Positions 18,846-26,662 of a stretch of 64,000 nt of DNA are shown in pieces. Where the stretch lies: the NCBI RefSeq assembly GCF_900106765.1, contig NZ_FNNG01000004.1:140689-204688 (forward strand), read 5' to 3'. Both the position numbers and the translations under genes were made by a program. Position 1 is the first letter of the stretch, and each line of letters starts with the position of its first letter. Source of the DNA: Tepidimicrobium xylanilyticum (lineage in GTDB: Bacteria > Bacillota > Clostridia > Tissierellales > Tepidimicrobiaceae). The notes beneath the pieces are model-generated. The model worked only from the letters and a program-made list of their open reading frames with translations, ran no database searches and was not told the origin of the DNA.

Positions 18846-20671
18846 AGTTTAAACCTACCCTTTTTTATCATATAATAGGCTCCTCCAATTAAAGCTAATG
18901 CCCCTAGAGTTCCTCCCACAATAAGGTCTTTATTTTTCTTGCTTTTGGTTTGGATTTGTTCTTCAACAATTTGACTGCCTAAATAATCCTCCTCTTTTAT
19001 TACCAATTGAAAGGGTAACTCTTCCATGTATTCTGCTCCATCTATATCTTCATATTTTATAATAAAACTTCCTTGTATTTCGCCCGGGCTGGTCCCTATT
19101 ATTTGAAAGTCTACATCAGTTTTAGCTGCTGGCAGCAAATCTCCCCCATAGTATTCCTCTACCATTGCTAGACCTTCCCCTTCTACATCCACCTGTAAAT
19201 TAAATATTTTTCCCTTGCCTTTATTCATTATGGGTATGGTTACTGCAATTGGTTCTCCCTTAGCGTGTTCTGCCCCATAGATTGCAGGCTCACCTAAGGA
19301 TACCTTTACTTCTTGTTTTATTTCCAATACTATTGCTTGAGAATAGGTTCCTTTAGTTACTTTAGGAGTTTCATACTCCATATTAACTACTATTATGGAA
19401 GTTGGGTTGACAGCTGTTGGGAGTGCTTTTAAATAAAAGGTTCTAGTTGCGGTTTTTTCTGGCCCCAAATAGTCAATATAGGCACTATCACTTTTGCCTA
19501 TATCTGGCATTAATTCTTCTTCAGCCAATGTTAAAGCAATACTTGCATTTTTTATACTCTTATTCTTTGAAGTATTTTGCAGCTTCAGCGTTAGTTCGAA
19601 GGGTTTGCCAGCATATATGGTTTCTGGATTTGTGGTATAGGATACAACCATAAGTTTTGGTACAGAATCTGGAAGCTCTACTGGTTCTTTAGGTTCTTCT
19701 TTACCCTTAATTACATTTATATAGGCAGAAAACAAACTTTCTTCCATCTTCCCATTTTCCATATATGTAGCTCTAAAGTTTATGGGTTTAGCTCCTGAGG
19801 TAACCTCTGGGGATATCGTAAATTCATATTCTAGCGTAATTACATCCCTGGGATTCATTCGAGGTATCTTTCTTCCATAATTGACTACTTCTACTATGAA
19901 AGGCCATTCGTCTAATGAAGTGGATATTACGGGATGAATATTTATATCAGTTAATGTACCTCCATTGTTTATTATTGGTATTTTGAACTTTATCCTTTCT
20001 CCTGCATTCCCTTGAGGTGCCGGAATCAAAGAACCATCCTTTTCTACTGTAGCAACACTTAGTGCCCCCATTTCATTTGTAACCTTAGATTCGCTACCAT
20101 TTTCTGTTACATTTACATAGGCAAACAATTCAAATTCTACATCTTCCTTTATTTGAGTCCCATTTATATCATCTTTTCTCCAAATTGTAGCATTTATCAA
20201 AAATGGAACTGGATAAACCCCTTTTTGGGCCCTTTGAGATATAGTAAAATCATAAAATACGTCTGCTCGGCTGTTGTAAGTCATATCTTTTATTCTTTTA
20301 ATATAGCTGGCATTATCAATTTCAAAAGGCCAATTTTCTATTTCAGATCTTTCAGTAGGAATGATTGGCTCTATGGTAATATTTCTAAGTACGTAATTTA
20401 AGCTGGGTACATATTCCCTATTAACTGCTAAGGGCAATTCTATTCGCACCTTATCTCCTGGTTTACCAACTACTGCCTTAGTACCTGTATCTGCTATTAC
20501 AATGGCTTTTTTATCGCTTACTTCGATTTTATCCTGTCCCGGTTTGTTTTGCTTAGGAGTAGTGGTAGTATCATCTGCTGCATAATTAGCAGATGGCTTA
20601 TATGCAAATATAAATGAAATTAATAATATAAGCACTAATATGCCTATAAAACCTTTTCTTTTTAGATTCAA
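18842..20671 (-). CDS. COG1361-type exported protein with C-terminal membrane anchor
   Basis: A 609-residue protein with an N-terminal signal peptide (GILVLILLISFIFAYKPSANYA). It contains several NEW3/CARDB-like beta-sandwich domains, seen as repeats of LRNITIEP, IINNGGTLTDINI, LQNTSKNKSIKNASI and IMNKGKGKIFNLQV. The C-terminus is a membrane helix (VGGTLGALALIGGAYYMI) followed by a basic tail. This architecture matches COG1361 S-layer-like proteins that often sit beside MacB-like ABC genes. The gene overlaps both the ATPase and permease genes by 4 bp, so the three form one unit. It is probably the extracellular partner of the permease. Confidence 0.82.
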   Translation of the reverse strand: MNLKRKGFIGILVLILLISFIFAYKPSANYAADDTTTTPKQNKPGQDKIEVSDKKAIVIADTGTKAVVGKPGDKVRIELPLAVNREYVPSLNYVLRNITIEPIIPTERSEIENWPFEIDNASYIKRIKDMTYNSRADVFYDFTISQRAQKGVYPVPFLINATIWRKDDINGTQIKEDVEFELFAYVNVTENGSESKVTNEMGALSVATVEKDGSLIPAPQGNAGERIKFKIPIINNGGTLTDINIHPVISTSLDEWPFIVEVVNYGRKIPRMNPRDVITLEYEFTISPEVTSGAKPINFRATYMENGKMEESLFSAYINVIKGKEEPKEPVELPDSVPKLMVVSYTTNPETIYAGKPFELTLKLQNTSKNKSIKNASIALTLAEEELMPDIGKSDSAYIDYLGPEKTATRTFYLKALPTAVNPTSIIVVNMEYETPKVTKGTYSQAIVLEIKQEVKVSLGEPAIYGAEHAKGEPIAVTIPIMNKGKGKIFNLQVDVEGEGLAMVEEYYGGDLLPAAKTDVDFQIIGTSPGEIQGSFIIKYEDIDGAEYMEELPFQLVIKEEDYLGSQIVEEQIQTKSKKNKDLIVGGTLGALALIGGAYYMIKKGRFKL

Positions 20672-21369
20672 TGATTTTCCTCCTTATTCAGTTTTGAATT
20701 TATGATTTTTCCATCCTCCAAATATATGGTCTTTTCTATATAATCCCTTGTGTCCTCATCATGAGATACTAATACAAAGGTTGTCCCCTTTTCCTTGAAA
20801 AGTTTTTCTAATAATTCCATTACTTGTTCACTTGTCTTTGTATCTAAATTTCCTGTAGGTTCATCTGCAAAAACTATTGGTGGGTTTGTAACCAAGGCTC
20901 TAGCTATACCTACACGTTGCTGCTGCCCTCCAGACATTTCATTTGGTTTATGATTTGCATGGGAGTATATCCCTACTTGTTCCATAATTTCTTTGGCCAT
21001 TTTTTCCCTTTCTTTAGGAGCTACCCCCCTTAATATCAAGGGAAGGGCTACATTTTCTAATGCTGTATATTGAGGTAATAAATTGTAAGATTGAAATATA
21101 AAGCCTATATTTTCCCTCCTGAATCTGATTCGTTCTCTTTCATTCATTTTTTCAATATGACCACCAGCAATTATTATTTCACCAGATGTAACCTTTTCCA
21201 ATCCAGCCATTAAATTTAAAAGTGTTGACTTGCCCGAGCCAGAACGTCCAGCTATCCTAAGCATTTCTCCCTTTTTTATGGACAGATCTATTCCATTTAC
21301 AGCCTTAATTATGTTTTTTCCTAAGATAAACTCTTTCCGGACTTTTTTTAATTTTATGTATCCTTCCAA
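20668..21369 (-). CDS. MacB/LolD-type ABC transporter ATPase
   Basis: A 233-residue ATPase with Walker A GRSGSGKST, the Q-loop FQSYNLLPQYTALENV, signature MSGGQQQR and Walker B FADEPTGNLD. The FxxQ-YNLLP and TGNLD features place it in the LolD/MacB subfamily that pairs with FtsX-type permeases such as the one at 17526-18845. It overlaps the following gene by 4 bp and lies 20 bp after the first DUF4430 gene, so expression should follow the cobalamin riboswitch. Confidence 0.92.
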   Translation of the reverse strand: MEGYIKLKKVRKEFILGKNIIKAVNGIDLSIKKGEMLRIAGRSGSGKSTLLNLMAGLEKVTSGEIIIAGGHIEKMNERERIRFRRENIGFIFQSYNLLPQYTALENVALPLILRGVAPKEREKMAKEIMEQVGIYSHANHKPNEMSGGQQQRVGIARALVTNPPIVFADEPTGNLDTKTSEQVMELLEKLFKEKGTTFVLVSHDEDTRDYIEKTIYLEDGKIINSKLNKEENH

Positions 21370-21389
21370 TCAAATCCCATCCTTTACTA

Positions 21390-22436
21390 TTAATCACCTA
21401 TCCATTCTTGTCCTAAATCTTTGCCTAGATTACAGGTATAGTTCCATTCGATTACATCTCCACCTTTAAGCACATATGCTCCTGCTCCATAGTTTGGATA
21501 CCAGCCATTTACACAGTACATCCAGCCACTCCAACGACCACCATCAAACTCATATAAATTATTAATTCCTTCTACATAGGCGGATCCCCCTTCGCCTCTA
21601 TAACTTACGTGAAACTTATACTGTTCTTTAGCCATGAGTAATACATCTAATACCGTATCCCCTTCTTTAATTCTAAATTCTGTATTAGCTAATATTATCC
21701 CACTTTTAGGTACTATACCCTGCCACTCTGGATTATCAGCCATACCTTTAGCTACAGCTGTATCACAGCGAATTTGCATGGTTACTATATTTTCCTTTTT
21801 ACGCTTTTCTTTTTGTTCTCTTTCTTTTTTCTCCTTCTCTTTTTTAGCTTTTTTTGTGGCTTTTTTCTGTTCTTCTGTTGCTTTTTCTTCTACATTTTTG
21901 TTCTCTTCTTGGTCCTTATTATTTTCTTCAGGACCCTTCTTTGTATTTTGACTAAGCTTCCTTATTTCCTCCTGAAACTTATTTATTGTTTCTTCTTCTT
22001 TTTTATTTTTTTCTTCATTTATTTTATCTTCCTTTATTTTATCTTCCTTGGCCTTTTCAAGGACTAGGTCTTGGATAGATGCTTCATTCTTTTTTCTCTT
22101 TTCCTTAGATTCCAATAACTTTTCCCAAGGTGATCTCCTTTCTTTGGAATCTGTGGCATTCGAATTGATATTTTCCCTTTCTTCCTCATGGATTTTGGAT
22201 GAATCATGGAATTCTACTTTTTCATTTCTTAACTTGGCTAACATGGACTCAGAACTCTGGCTTTCACTAATTTCCTCTGCACTGGTATCCATCCAATATT
22301 CAATCTCTAGCTTATTAGTTTGTCCAAAGACCACATCTTCAGAAAAATAATCTTTTATTCCCCTAAAAATCTGTATGTTCCCCAAAATAATTATTATAGA
22401 TAACAATAGTAACAGGAAAACGTTTCTCTTCTTCAT
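21390..22436 (-). CDS. Membrane-anchored DUF4430 protein with long charged linker; first gene of the B12 operon
   Basis: A 348-residue protein. Residues of about 5-23 form a signal anchor. Residues of about 90-225 are an extreme Lys/Glu-rich, coiled-coil-like stalk (runs such as KKAKKEKEKKERE). Residues of about 235-345 are a DUF4430 domain: EGDTVLDVLLMAKEQ, YVEGINNLYEFD, GWMYCVNGWYPNYG, LKGGDVIEWNYTC. The stalk would lift the domain through the cell wall. The start at 22436 has GGAGGGG at 22443-22449. It directly follows the cobalamin riboswitch and its attenuator. A B12-capturing role is inferred from fold and regulation. Confidence 0.85.
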   Translation of the reverse strand: MKKRNVFLLLLLSIIIILGNIQIFRGIKDYFSEDVVFGQTNKLEIEYWMDTSAEEISESQSSESMLAKLRNEKVEFHDSSKIHEEERENINSNATDSKERRSPWEKLLESKEKRKKNEASIQDLVLEKAKEDKIKEDKINEEKNKKEEETINKFQEEIRKLSQNTKKGPEENNKDQEENKNVEEKATEEQKKATKKAKKEKEKKEREQKEKRKKENIVTMQIRCDTAVAKGMADNPEWQGIVPKSGIILANTEFRIKEGDTVLDVLLMAKEQYKFHVSYRGEGGSAYVEGINNLYEFDGGRWSGWMYCVNGWYPNYGAGAYVLKGGDVIEWNYTCNLGKDLGQEWIGD

Positions 22437-22480
22437 TTAACTCCCCTCCGTTCCTAATCCATACTCGGCATTGTTGCTGT

Positions 22481-22515
22481 ATTAAAAAATGCCTTAACCA
22501 CCATAGGTTAAGGCA
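22481..22515 (-). terminator. Attenuator terminator of the cobalamin riboswitch
   Basis: On the minus strand TGCCTTAACC pairs perfectly with GGTTAAGGCA (6-base loop), followed by TTTTTTAAT. It lies between the aptamer and the first gene of the operon, the classic layout for B12-induced premature termination. Confidence 0.9.
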
Positions 22516-22591
22516 TTTATAGGCCCGTTCATATAAAAACAACACAAAAATACACATTACCTTAAACCCAGGAAGGTATATGTTACATTGC

Positions 22592-22752
22592 AGTTTAGGC
22601 AGGTCTCCTGACTTATGGTTCATAGTTTACCTTCGCCTTCCCAAGATAAGTCTCAGTGGCAGTTTGAAGGGTCACTCACCAATTACAGTGGCCGGTCCGT
22701 TCAGGATTTTCACCTGATTCCCTTTTAATCTTTACTTAAAAAGAACCTAAAC
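22592..22752 (-). ncRNA. Cobalamin riboswitch aptamer
   Basis: The minus strand shows all main conserved pieces in order: GGGAATCAGGTGAAAATCC, ACGGACCGGCCACTGTAA, GTGAG, TGCCACTG, GGGAAGGCGAAGG, and finally the B12 box AAGTCAGGAGACCTGCC. In this family, adenosylcobalamin or a related cobalamin turns off downstream expression. The terminator at 22481-22515 supplies the switch. It controls the whole set of genes down to 3581. Confidence 0.95.
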
Positions 22753-22776
22753 CTTATATTCAATTTTTACCATCTA

Positions 22777-22810
22777 ATTATAGTCTATATTTCATTATAT
22801 ATTCTGTCAA
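22777..22810 (-). promoter_or_regulatory. Candidate promoter of the B12 operon
   Basis: The minus strand has TTGACA at 22805-22810. Possible -10 boxes are TATAGA (15-base spacer) and TATAAT (22-base spacer); neither spacing is ideal, so the -10 is uncertain. Confidence 0.4.
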
Positions 22811-22873
22811 CAATATTTTTATTGTATTAGCTTAACATATTTGTCAATTGGCTATTGGAGTCATGTAAATTTT

Positions 22874-23992
22874 TTAGAAACCTTCTTTCTTGGAATTTTC
22901 CCTTTTTATTAAGAAGGTGGAAACCAAAGCAGTTAATGGAATGGTTAGAACCAATCCAATGCTGCCCGATAGGGACCTTACTATTTCCGTTGCAATAATG
23001 TCCAAATTTATGACTTTAATCATAGAGGTTTCATAGGCCATGAATAGGAGCAATAAAGGTATGGAGCTGCCAGTATAGGCTAATATCAATGTATTGGTCA
23101 TAGTCCCCATTATATCCCTTCCTACATTCATGCCTGAATTAAATAATTCCTTCCTTGTAAAGCTTTTATTGGCATTGTGTATTTCCTCTATAGATGAGGC
23201 TATAGACATCCCTACATCCATTATGGCACCTAGAGCTCCTAATATGATTCCTGAAAACAATAGGCCTCGAAAATCGAAATCCACCCTTTGGGGGATGAAC
23301 ATGAGCATGGTAGCTTCTTCACTGCTAAGGCCCGTTAACCTAACCTGGCTGCCAACAAAGTAGGCTATAATTCCAGCAATAATCACACCACTACAAGTAC
23401 CTATTATGGCAGAAATGCTCTTAGTATTAATTCCTGCAATAAATAAAATGGTAATTATGGTAATGACTATGGCAGCTAAAACGGAAATAGGAATTGGATT
23501 TATTCCTTTCAACATCAAGGGCAACAATATCTTTACAATTATAAATATGGTAATGCCCAAAGTCAATATAGCTTTCAACCCTTTTCCTCTCCCAATGGCC
23601 AGGATTAACAGTATGAACAAGGCTAAAAGATAGAAAACATAGCTTTGTCGAGCATAATCCGTTATGTAAACTTCTACAAAATCCTCTTCATATTCTTCAA
23701 TGCCTACTATTACCCTATCCCCTTCTTTTACCACAATATCATAGGCCATATTGTTGGATAGGTTGTTTTCCACCTCAAATATTTGGCCTTTGAACTTCCC
23801 ACTAAGTATTTGAAGCTTTACATATTGGACTTGGCCTAGTAAACCTTCTATTTCTTCAATATTCTCCCCTTCCTCTACTTCTAAAACAATAGCTCTTTCC
23901 ATATGTATTTCCGTTGGTTCCATATAATCGCTGTAAACTTTTAATGGGATCAATAGCACTAACAGGAGAATAACCCAAATTTTATCATTCAT
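22874..23992 (-). CDS. YibE/F family membrane protein
   Basis: A 372-residue membrane protein. After an N-terminal helix comes an extracytoplasmic beta-rich stretch (about 30-110), then about seven hydrophobic helices. The motifs GALGAIMDVGMSIASSI, NVGRDIMGTMTNTLILAYTGSS and SGSIGLVLTIPLTA are typical of the YibE/F family (PF07907), a conserved Firmicute family of unproven function. It is read from its own start about 60 bp after the small selenoprotein gene. No direct link to the B12 operon is visible beyond position, since the riboswitch promoter lies downstream of it. Confidence 0.85.
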   Translation of the reverse strand: MNDKIWVILLLVLLIPLKVYSDYMEPTEIHMERAIVLEVEEGENIEEIEGLLGQVQYVKLQILSGKFKGQIFEVENNLSNNMAYDIVVKEGDRVIVGIEEYEEDFVEVYITDYARQSYVFYLLALFILLILAIGRGKGLKAILTLGITIFIIVKILLPLMLKGINPIPISVLAAIVITIITILFIAGINTKSISAIIGTCSGVIIAGIIAYFVGSQVRLTGLSSEEATMLMFIPQRVDFDFRGLLFSGIILGALGAIMDVGMSIASSIEEIHNANKSFTRKELFNSGMNVGRDIMGTMTNTLILAYTGSSIPLLLLFMAYETSMIKVINLDIIATEIVRSLSGSIGLVLTIPLTALVSTFLIKRENSKKEGF

Positions 23993-24050
23993 ATTAAACC
24001 TCCAATATTTATTACTATGAATATTATAATATACTAGGCCCCATTTTCTT

Positions 24051-24326
24051 TCAATCTACATATAGGTATTTAATCCAAAAAAACCTCATCAATTTAAGCC
24101 TTATTTCGTCATTTTTCTTCCTAACCTCTGGTGAACAATATACTCTAATCCCATCTATATCATATCTATGGTAGAGAGATTCATCTTTAGGTATTACCAT
24201 CTCAACAGATGGTTCTATACATGTTAATCAACCTTTAGCAGCCACAATTAGCTTAATGGTAATTGCCTTATCCTTACAGTTCCTTTCTATAAATTCTCTG
24301 GCCTTTGGGTCAATAGTAATCTTCAT
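24051..24326 (-). CDS. Small HesB-like CC/Se-motif family selenoprotein (in-frame UGA as Sec33)
   Basis: A 91-residue reading frame interrupted only by one TGA at 24228-24230 (codon 33). It starts at 24326 with an excellent GGAGG ribosome binding site (about 24333-24338) and ends at a second TGA, 24051-24053. Both sides of the internal TGA read as one protein: MKITIDPKAREFIERN and AITIKLIVAAKG before it, then TCIEPSVEMVIPKDE, YDIDGIRVY and LMRFFWIKYLYVD after it. This pattern matches the small clostridial HesB/IscA-like family annotated as CC/Se motif (seleno)protein. A 7-bp hairpin with a GUUG loop follows 14 bases after the UGA, where a bacterial SECIS belongs. The alternative is a nonsense-mutated pseudogene. 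Confidence 0.7.
24196..24213 (-). promoter_or_regulatory. Candidate bacterial SECIS hairpin
   Basis: The minus strand reads ACCATCT GTTG AGATGGT: a perfect 7-bp stem with a G/U-containing apical loop, beginning 14 bases after the in-frame UGA and inside the coding sequence, as bacterial SECIS elements are. Confidence 0.55.
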
Positions 24327-24408
24327 CCCTATCCTCCTCTTTTTTTCTATCTACATTATTATATATATAGGGGTATGATATCGATCCACGTTACTCCTAA
24401 TTGTCAAC

Positions 24409-24446
24409 TGAGCCAGGTAATAGTTTATCTACTATCGCCTGGCTCA
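24409..24446 (-). other. Hairpin at the end of cwlD
   Basis: TGAGCCAGG pairs with CCTGGCTCA, with further pairing inside (ATAGT/ACTAT). The stem includes the cwlD stop codon. No T-run follows, so termination is uncertain. Confidence 0.5.
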
Positions 24447-25175
24447 ATTCAAATACTCAAGTATCCCTTTTTTTATAGCATAAGCCATTTTCCTTTTGTA
24501 TTCATCATCTTTTAATAATCTGTTTTCCTCTAGATTTGTAATAAACCCTACTTCTAATAATACTCCCGTATATTCAGTTTCCCTTAATATGAAAAAATCC
24601 TCCGATAAAACTTCAGCTCTTATTGTATCATCCTTTAAATATTGGTCATAAAGGTAAAGGTCTATGGAATGGGCAATTTTTTCTGCCAACTCCTTCCCAT
24701 CTTCCGACCCTGGAAAATGGTATATTTTTGCTCCTCTAGCCGATGAGCTTTTGCTGGAATTTACATGAATGCTTATGTAAATTAAGGGTTCATTGGAATT
24801 TATGATATTTCGTCTAGCATCTAAATCCCTTCTATATCTTGATGAATTGATACTACTTAAGTGTTCCAAGGATTCATCTCTTTCCCTAGTCATTACTACA
24901 TTAAACCCTTCCACTATTAATTCTTTCTTCAATTTTATCCCTATATCCAAATTAATATCCTTTTCTAAGATATCCTTAGGATTTCCGGTACCTCCATCTA
25001 TTCCTCCATGCCCTGGATCTAATACAATAGTCTGGTTTAGCTTATAACTAAATATCCTAGTTACCCTCTGGTTTCTAAAGATGGCTATGCCAATTATGAT
25101 AATAAGTAAAAAACCTATTAATAGTAATATTTTTCTATTTAACTTTATTACATGAATTCTTGGTTTCCCAGCCAT
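24444..25175 (-). CDS. cwlD: N-acetylmuramoyl-L-alanine amidase CwlD (spore cortex)
   Basis: A 243-residue amidase_3 enzyme with an N-terminal membrane anchor (about 14-30). The zinc site is visible: the first His in DPGHGGIDGG (about 54-63), the second in YISIHVNSS, and the catalytic Glu in GVLLEVGFITN. CwlD removes the peptide from muramic acid during spore cortex synthesis, the first step to muramic-delta-lactam, so the organism probably sporulates. The length and single catalytic domain fit CwlD better than autolysins with wall-binding repeats. It appears monocistronic or co-transcribed with the small selenoprotein gene 117 bp downstream. Confidence 0.88.
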   Translation of the reverse strand: MAGKPRIHVIKLNRKILLLIGFLLIIIIGIAIFRNQRVTRIFSYKLNQTIVLDPGHGGIDGGTGNPKDILEKDINLDIGIKLKKELIVEGFNVVMTRERDESLEHLSSINSSRYRRDLDARRNIINSNEPLIYISIHVNSSKSSSARGAKIYHFPGSEDGKELAEKIAHSIDLYLYDQYLKDDTIRAEVLSEDFFILRETEYTGVLLEVGFITNLEENRLLKDDEYKRKMAYAIKKGILEYLN

Positions 25176-25336
25176 TTTTCCCCCTAAAATAATTCTATTG
25201 CTTTTATTTTATATTATTTTTCATTCCCCGTTAATAGAACAAAAAGGAAAAAAGAGTTTTAATCCATTAATATTATCTTACTTATTGTGATTTGAGCCGG
25301 GAAGCTTTCAGCCATCACTGAGTAAAAGACTGTTAA

Positions 25337-25361
25337 AAGAGAGCAGATTACCTGCTCTCTT
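25337..25361 (-). terminator. Terminator after the FMN-binding lipoprotein gene
   Basis: The minus strand forms AAGAGAGCAG / CTGCTCTCTT with a 5-base loop, then TTAAC, eight bases past the stop codon. Confidence 0.75.
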
Positions 25362-25368
25362 GACTAAA

Positions 25369-25782
25369 TTACTTAGCTTGCTCTAATGCATTTTTAACTG
25401 CATCTTTCCATCCATTGGAAGTTTCTGTAGCTGTGGCTATAGCGTCTACATCATAGCTTTGTTTTTCTATCATTTCTTCCGCCATATCCACCCTAAATTG
25501 TTTTAAATTGGGTCTACCATCTTCGCCAATCCACTCATCATAGTCCACTTCTTCCCCTTCTGGTGTCATCCTTTTAAGTACAATATTGGTTATTTGACCA
25601 CCTTCTATGGTCACTTCAGCTTCCTCATAGCCAAATTCCCTTTTTTCGCCTTGCCCAATATAGGTTCCATCCTTGTAAGTCACATCCCCATTAGATGTAT
25701 CGGAAGAACCGCAAGCTGTTAAGGTTAAGGCTAATGATGTAATTAATAGTAGGACTAAAAAGATCTTTGTAATCCCTTTCAC
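25369..25782 (-). CDS. FMN-binding domain lipoprotein
   Basis: A 137-residue lipoprotein with a signal peptide ending in the lipobox LTAC (Cys at about 24). The rest is one FMN-binding domain like those of NqrC/RnfG and the Pplo/FmnB-flavinylated extracellular redox proteins: GTYIGQGEKREFGYEEAEVT, GQITNIVL and a C-terminal DAIATATETSNGW. The usual flavinylation motif is SGAT-S/T; here the equivalent is TATETS, so covalent FMN attachment is plausible but not certain. It probably carries electrons at the outer membrane face. It stands alone, with a terminator right after it. Confidence 0.82.
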   Translation of the reverse strand: MKGITKIFLVLLLITSLALTLTACGSSDTSNGDVTYKDGTYIGQGEKREFGYEEAEVTIEGGQITNIVLKRMTPEGEEVDYDEWIGEDGRPNLKQFRVDMAEEMIEKQSYDVDAIATATETSNGWKDAVKNALEQAK

Positions 25783-25886
25783 CTCATTCCCCCCTTCTTT
25801 CTAAAAATACAATTCAAAGGTCTTGGCTATAAGGAAAAACCTTATAGCCAAGGATGTAATCCTTTATCCCATTGTAATATGTTGTT

Positions 25887-26498
25887 TTACCTACTTCCCC
25901 TTTTAATCCATTCTGCCACCATCACTGTTCTCTTTGCCTGATGCTTTACTGCAGCTTCTACATTCTCTATCATCTTTCCTTCTCCATCGACTGTTACACT
26001 AGTTCCATAAGGATTTCCTCCTGCCACATAAACGGATTTATCAGTATATCCCGGTGGAACGATTATGGCTCCCCAATGCATCATGGAAACATAAAGGCTT
26101 TGGATGGTAGCCTCCTGCCCGCCATGAGGATTTCCTGCAGAAGACATGGCAGATACAACCTTATTTACCAGCTTACCTTGCGCCCACACTCCTCCTGTAG
26201 TATCTAAGAACTGTTTCATCTGAGATGACACATTACCATAACGGGTTGGAGTGCTAAATATAATAGCGTCTGCCCAAACTAAATCATCAGGTGTGGCTAT
26301 TGGGACATCTTTTGTGGCTTCAACATGAGCCTTCCAGGCTGCATTTGAGTCAATGGCTGCTTGCGAAGCTAGTTCTGGTACCTTTAACACCCTTACCTCC
26401 GCACCTGCTTCCTTTGCAGCTTCCTCTGCCCATTTTGCTAATTGGTAGTTAGTTCCGGTGGAACTATAATATATAACAGCTAATTTTACTTTATCCAT
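25887..26498 (-). CDS. wrbA: NAD(P)H:quinone oxidoreductase, WrbA family
   Basis: A 203-residue flavodoxin-fold enzyme that reduces quinones with NAD(P)H using FMN. The phosphate loop YYSSTGTNYQLA is at about residues 9-20, TPTRYGNVSSQMKQFLD at about 80-96 and the WrbA-specific insert with GGQEATIQSLYVSMMHWG at about 125-145, followed by PPGYTD. Length and motifs are standard for type IV NQO. It is followed by a convergent-free gap to the FMN-binding lipoprotein gene; the two flavin proteins may share a redox function, but nothing shows co-regulation. Confidence 0.9.
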   Translation of the reverse strand: MDKVKLAVIYYSSTGTNYQLAKWAEEAAKEAGAEVRVLKVPELASQAAIDSNAAWKAHVEATKDVPIATPDDLVWADAIIFSTPTRYGNVSSQMKQFLDTTGGVWAQGKLVNKVVSAMSSAGNPHGGQEATIQSLYVSMMHWGAIIVPPGYTDKSVYVAGGNPYGTSVTVDGEGKMIENVEAAVKHQAKRTVMVAEWIKRGSR

Positions 26499-26624
26499 AC
26501 AAATTCCCCTTTCAAAATATCTATCTAATCTACAGTTTGAAGATTATCAATCTTACTAAAATATTACCCTACCTTATTTATATTATTCATACTTTTTAAA
26601 ATATTACCAACCTACACTTTCAAT

Positions 26625-26654
26625 AAAAAAGACGACCCTTTTTTTGGATCGTCT
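26625..26654 (-). terminator. Terminator after the threonine aldolase gene
   Basis: AGACGATCC pairs with GGTCGTCT across an A-rich loop on the minus strand, followed by TTTTTATTG, just past the aldolase stop. Confidence 0.75.
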
Positions 26655-26662
26655 AATTTATT

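Noticed and set aside
22363..22623. An 86-codon minus-strand frame over the region before the first DUF4430 gene.
   Set aside because: It runs through the cobalamin riboswitch terminator and part of the aptamer; the RNA structure explains the conservation and the product resembles nothing.
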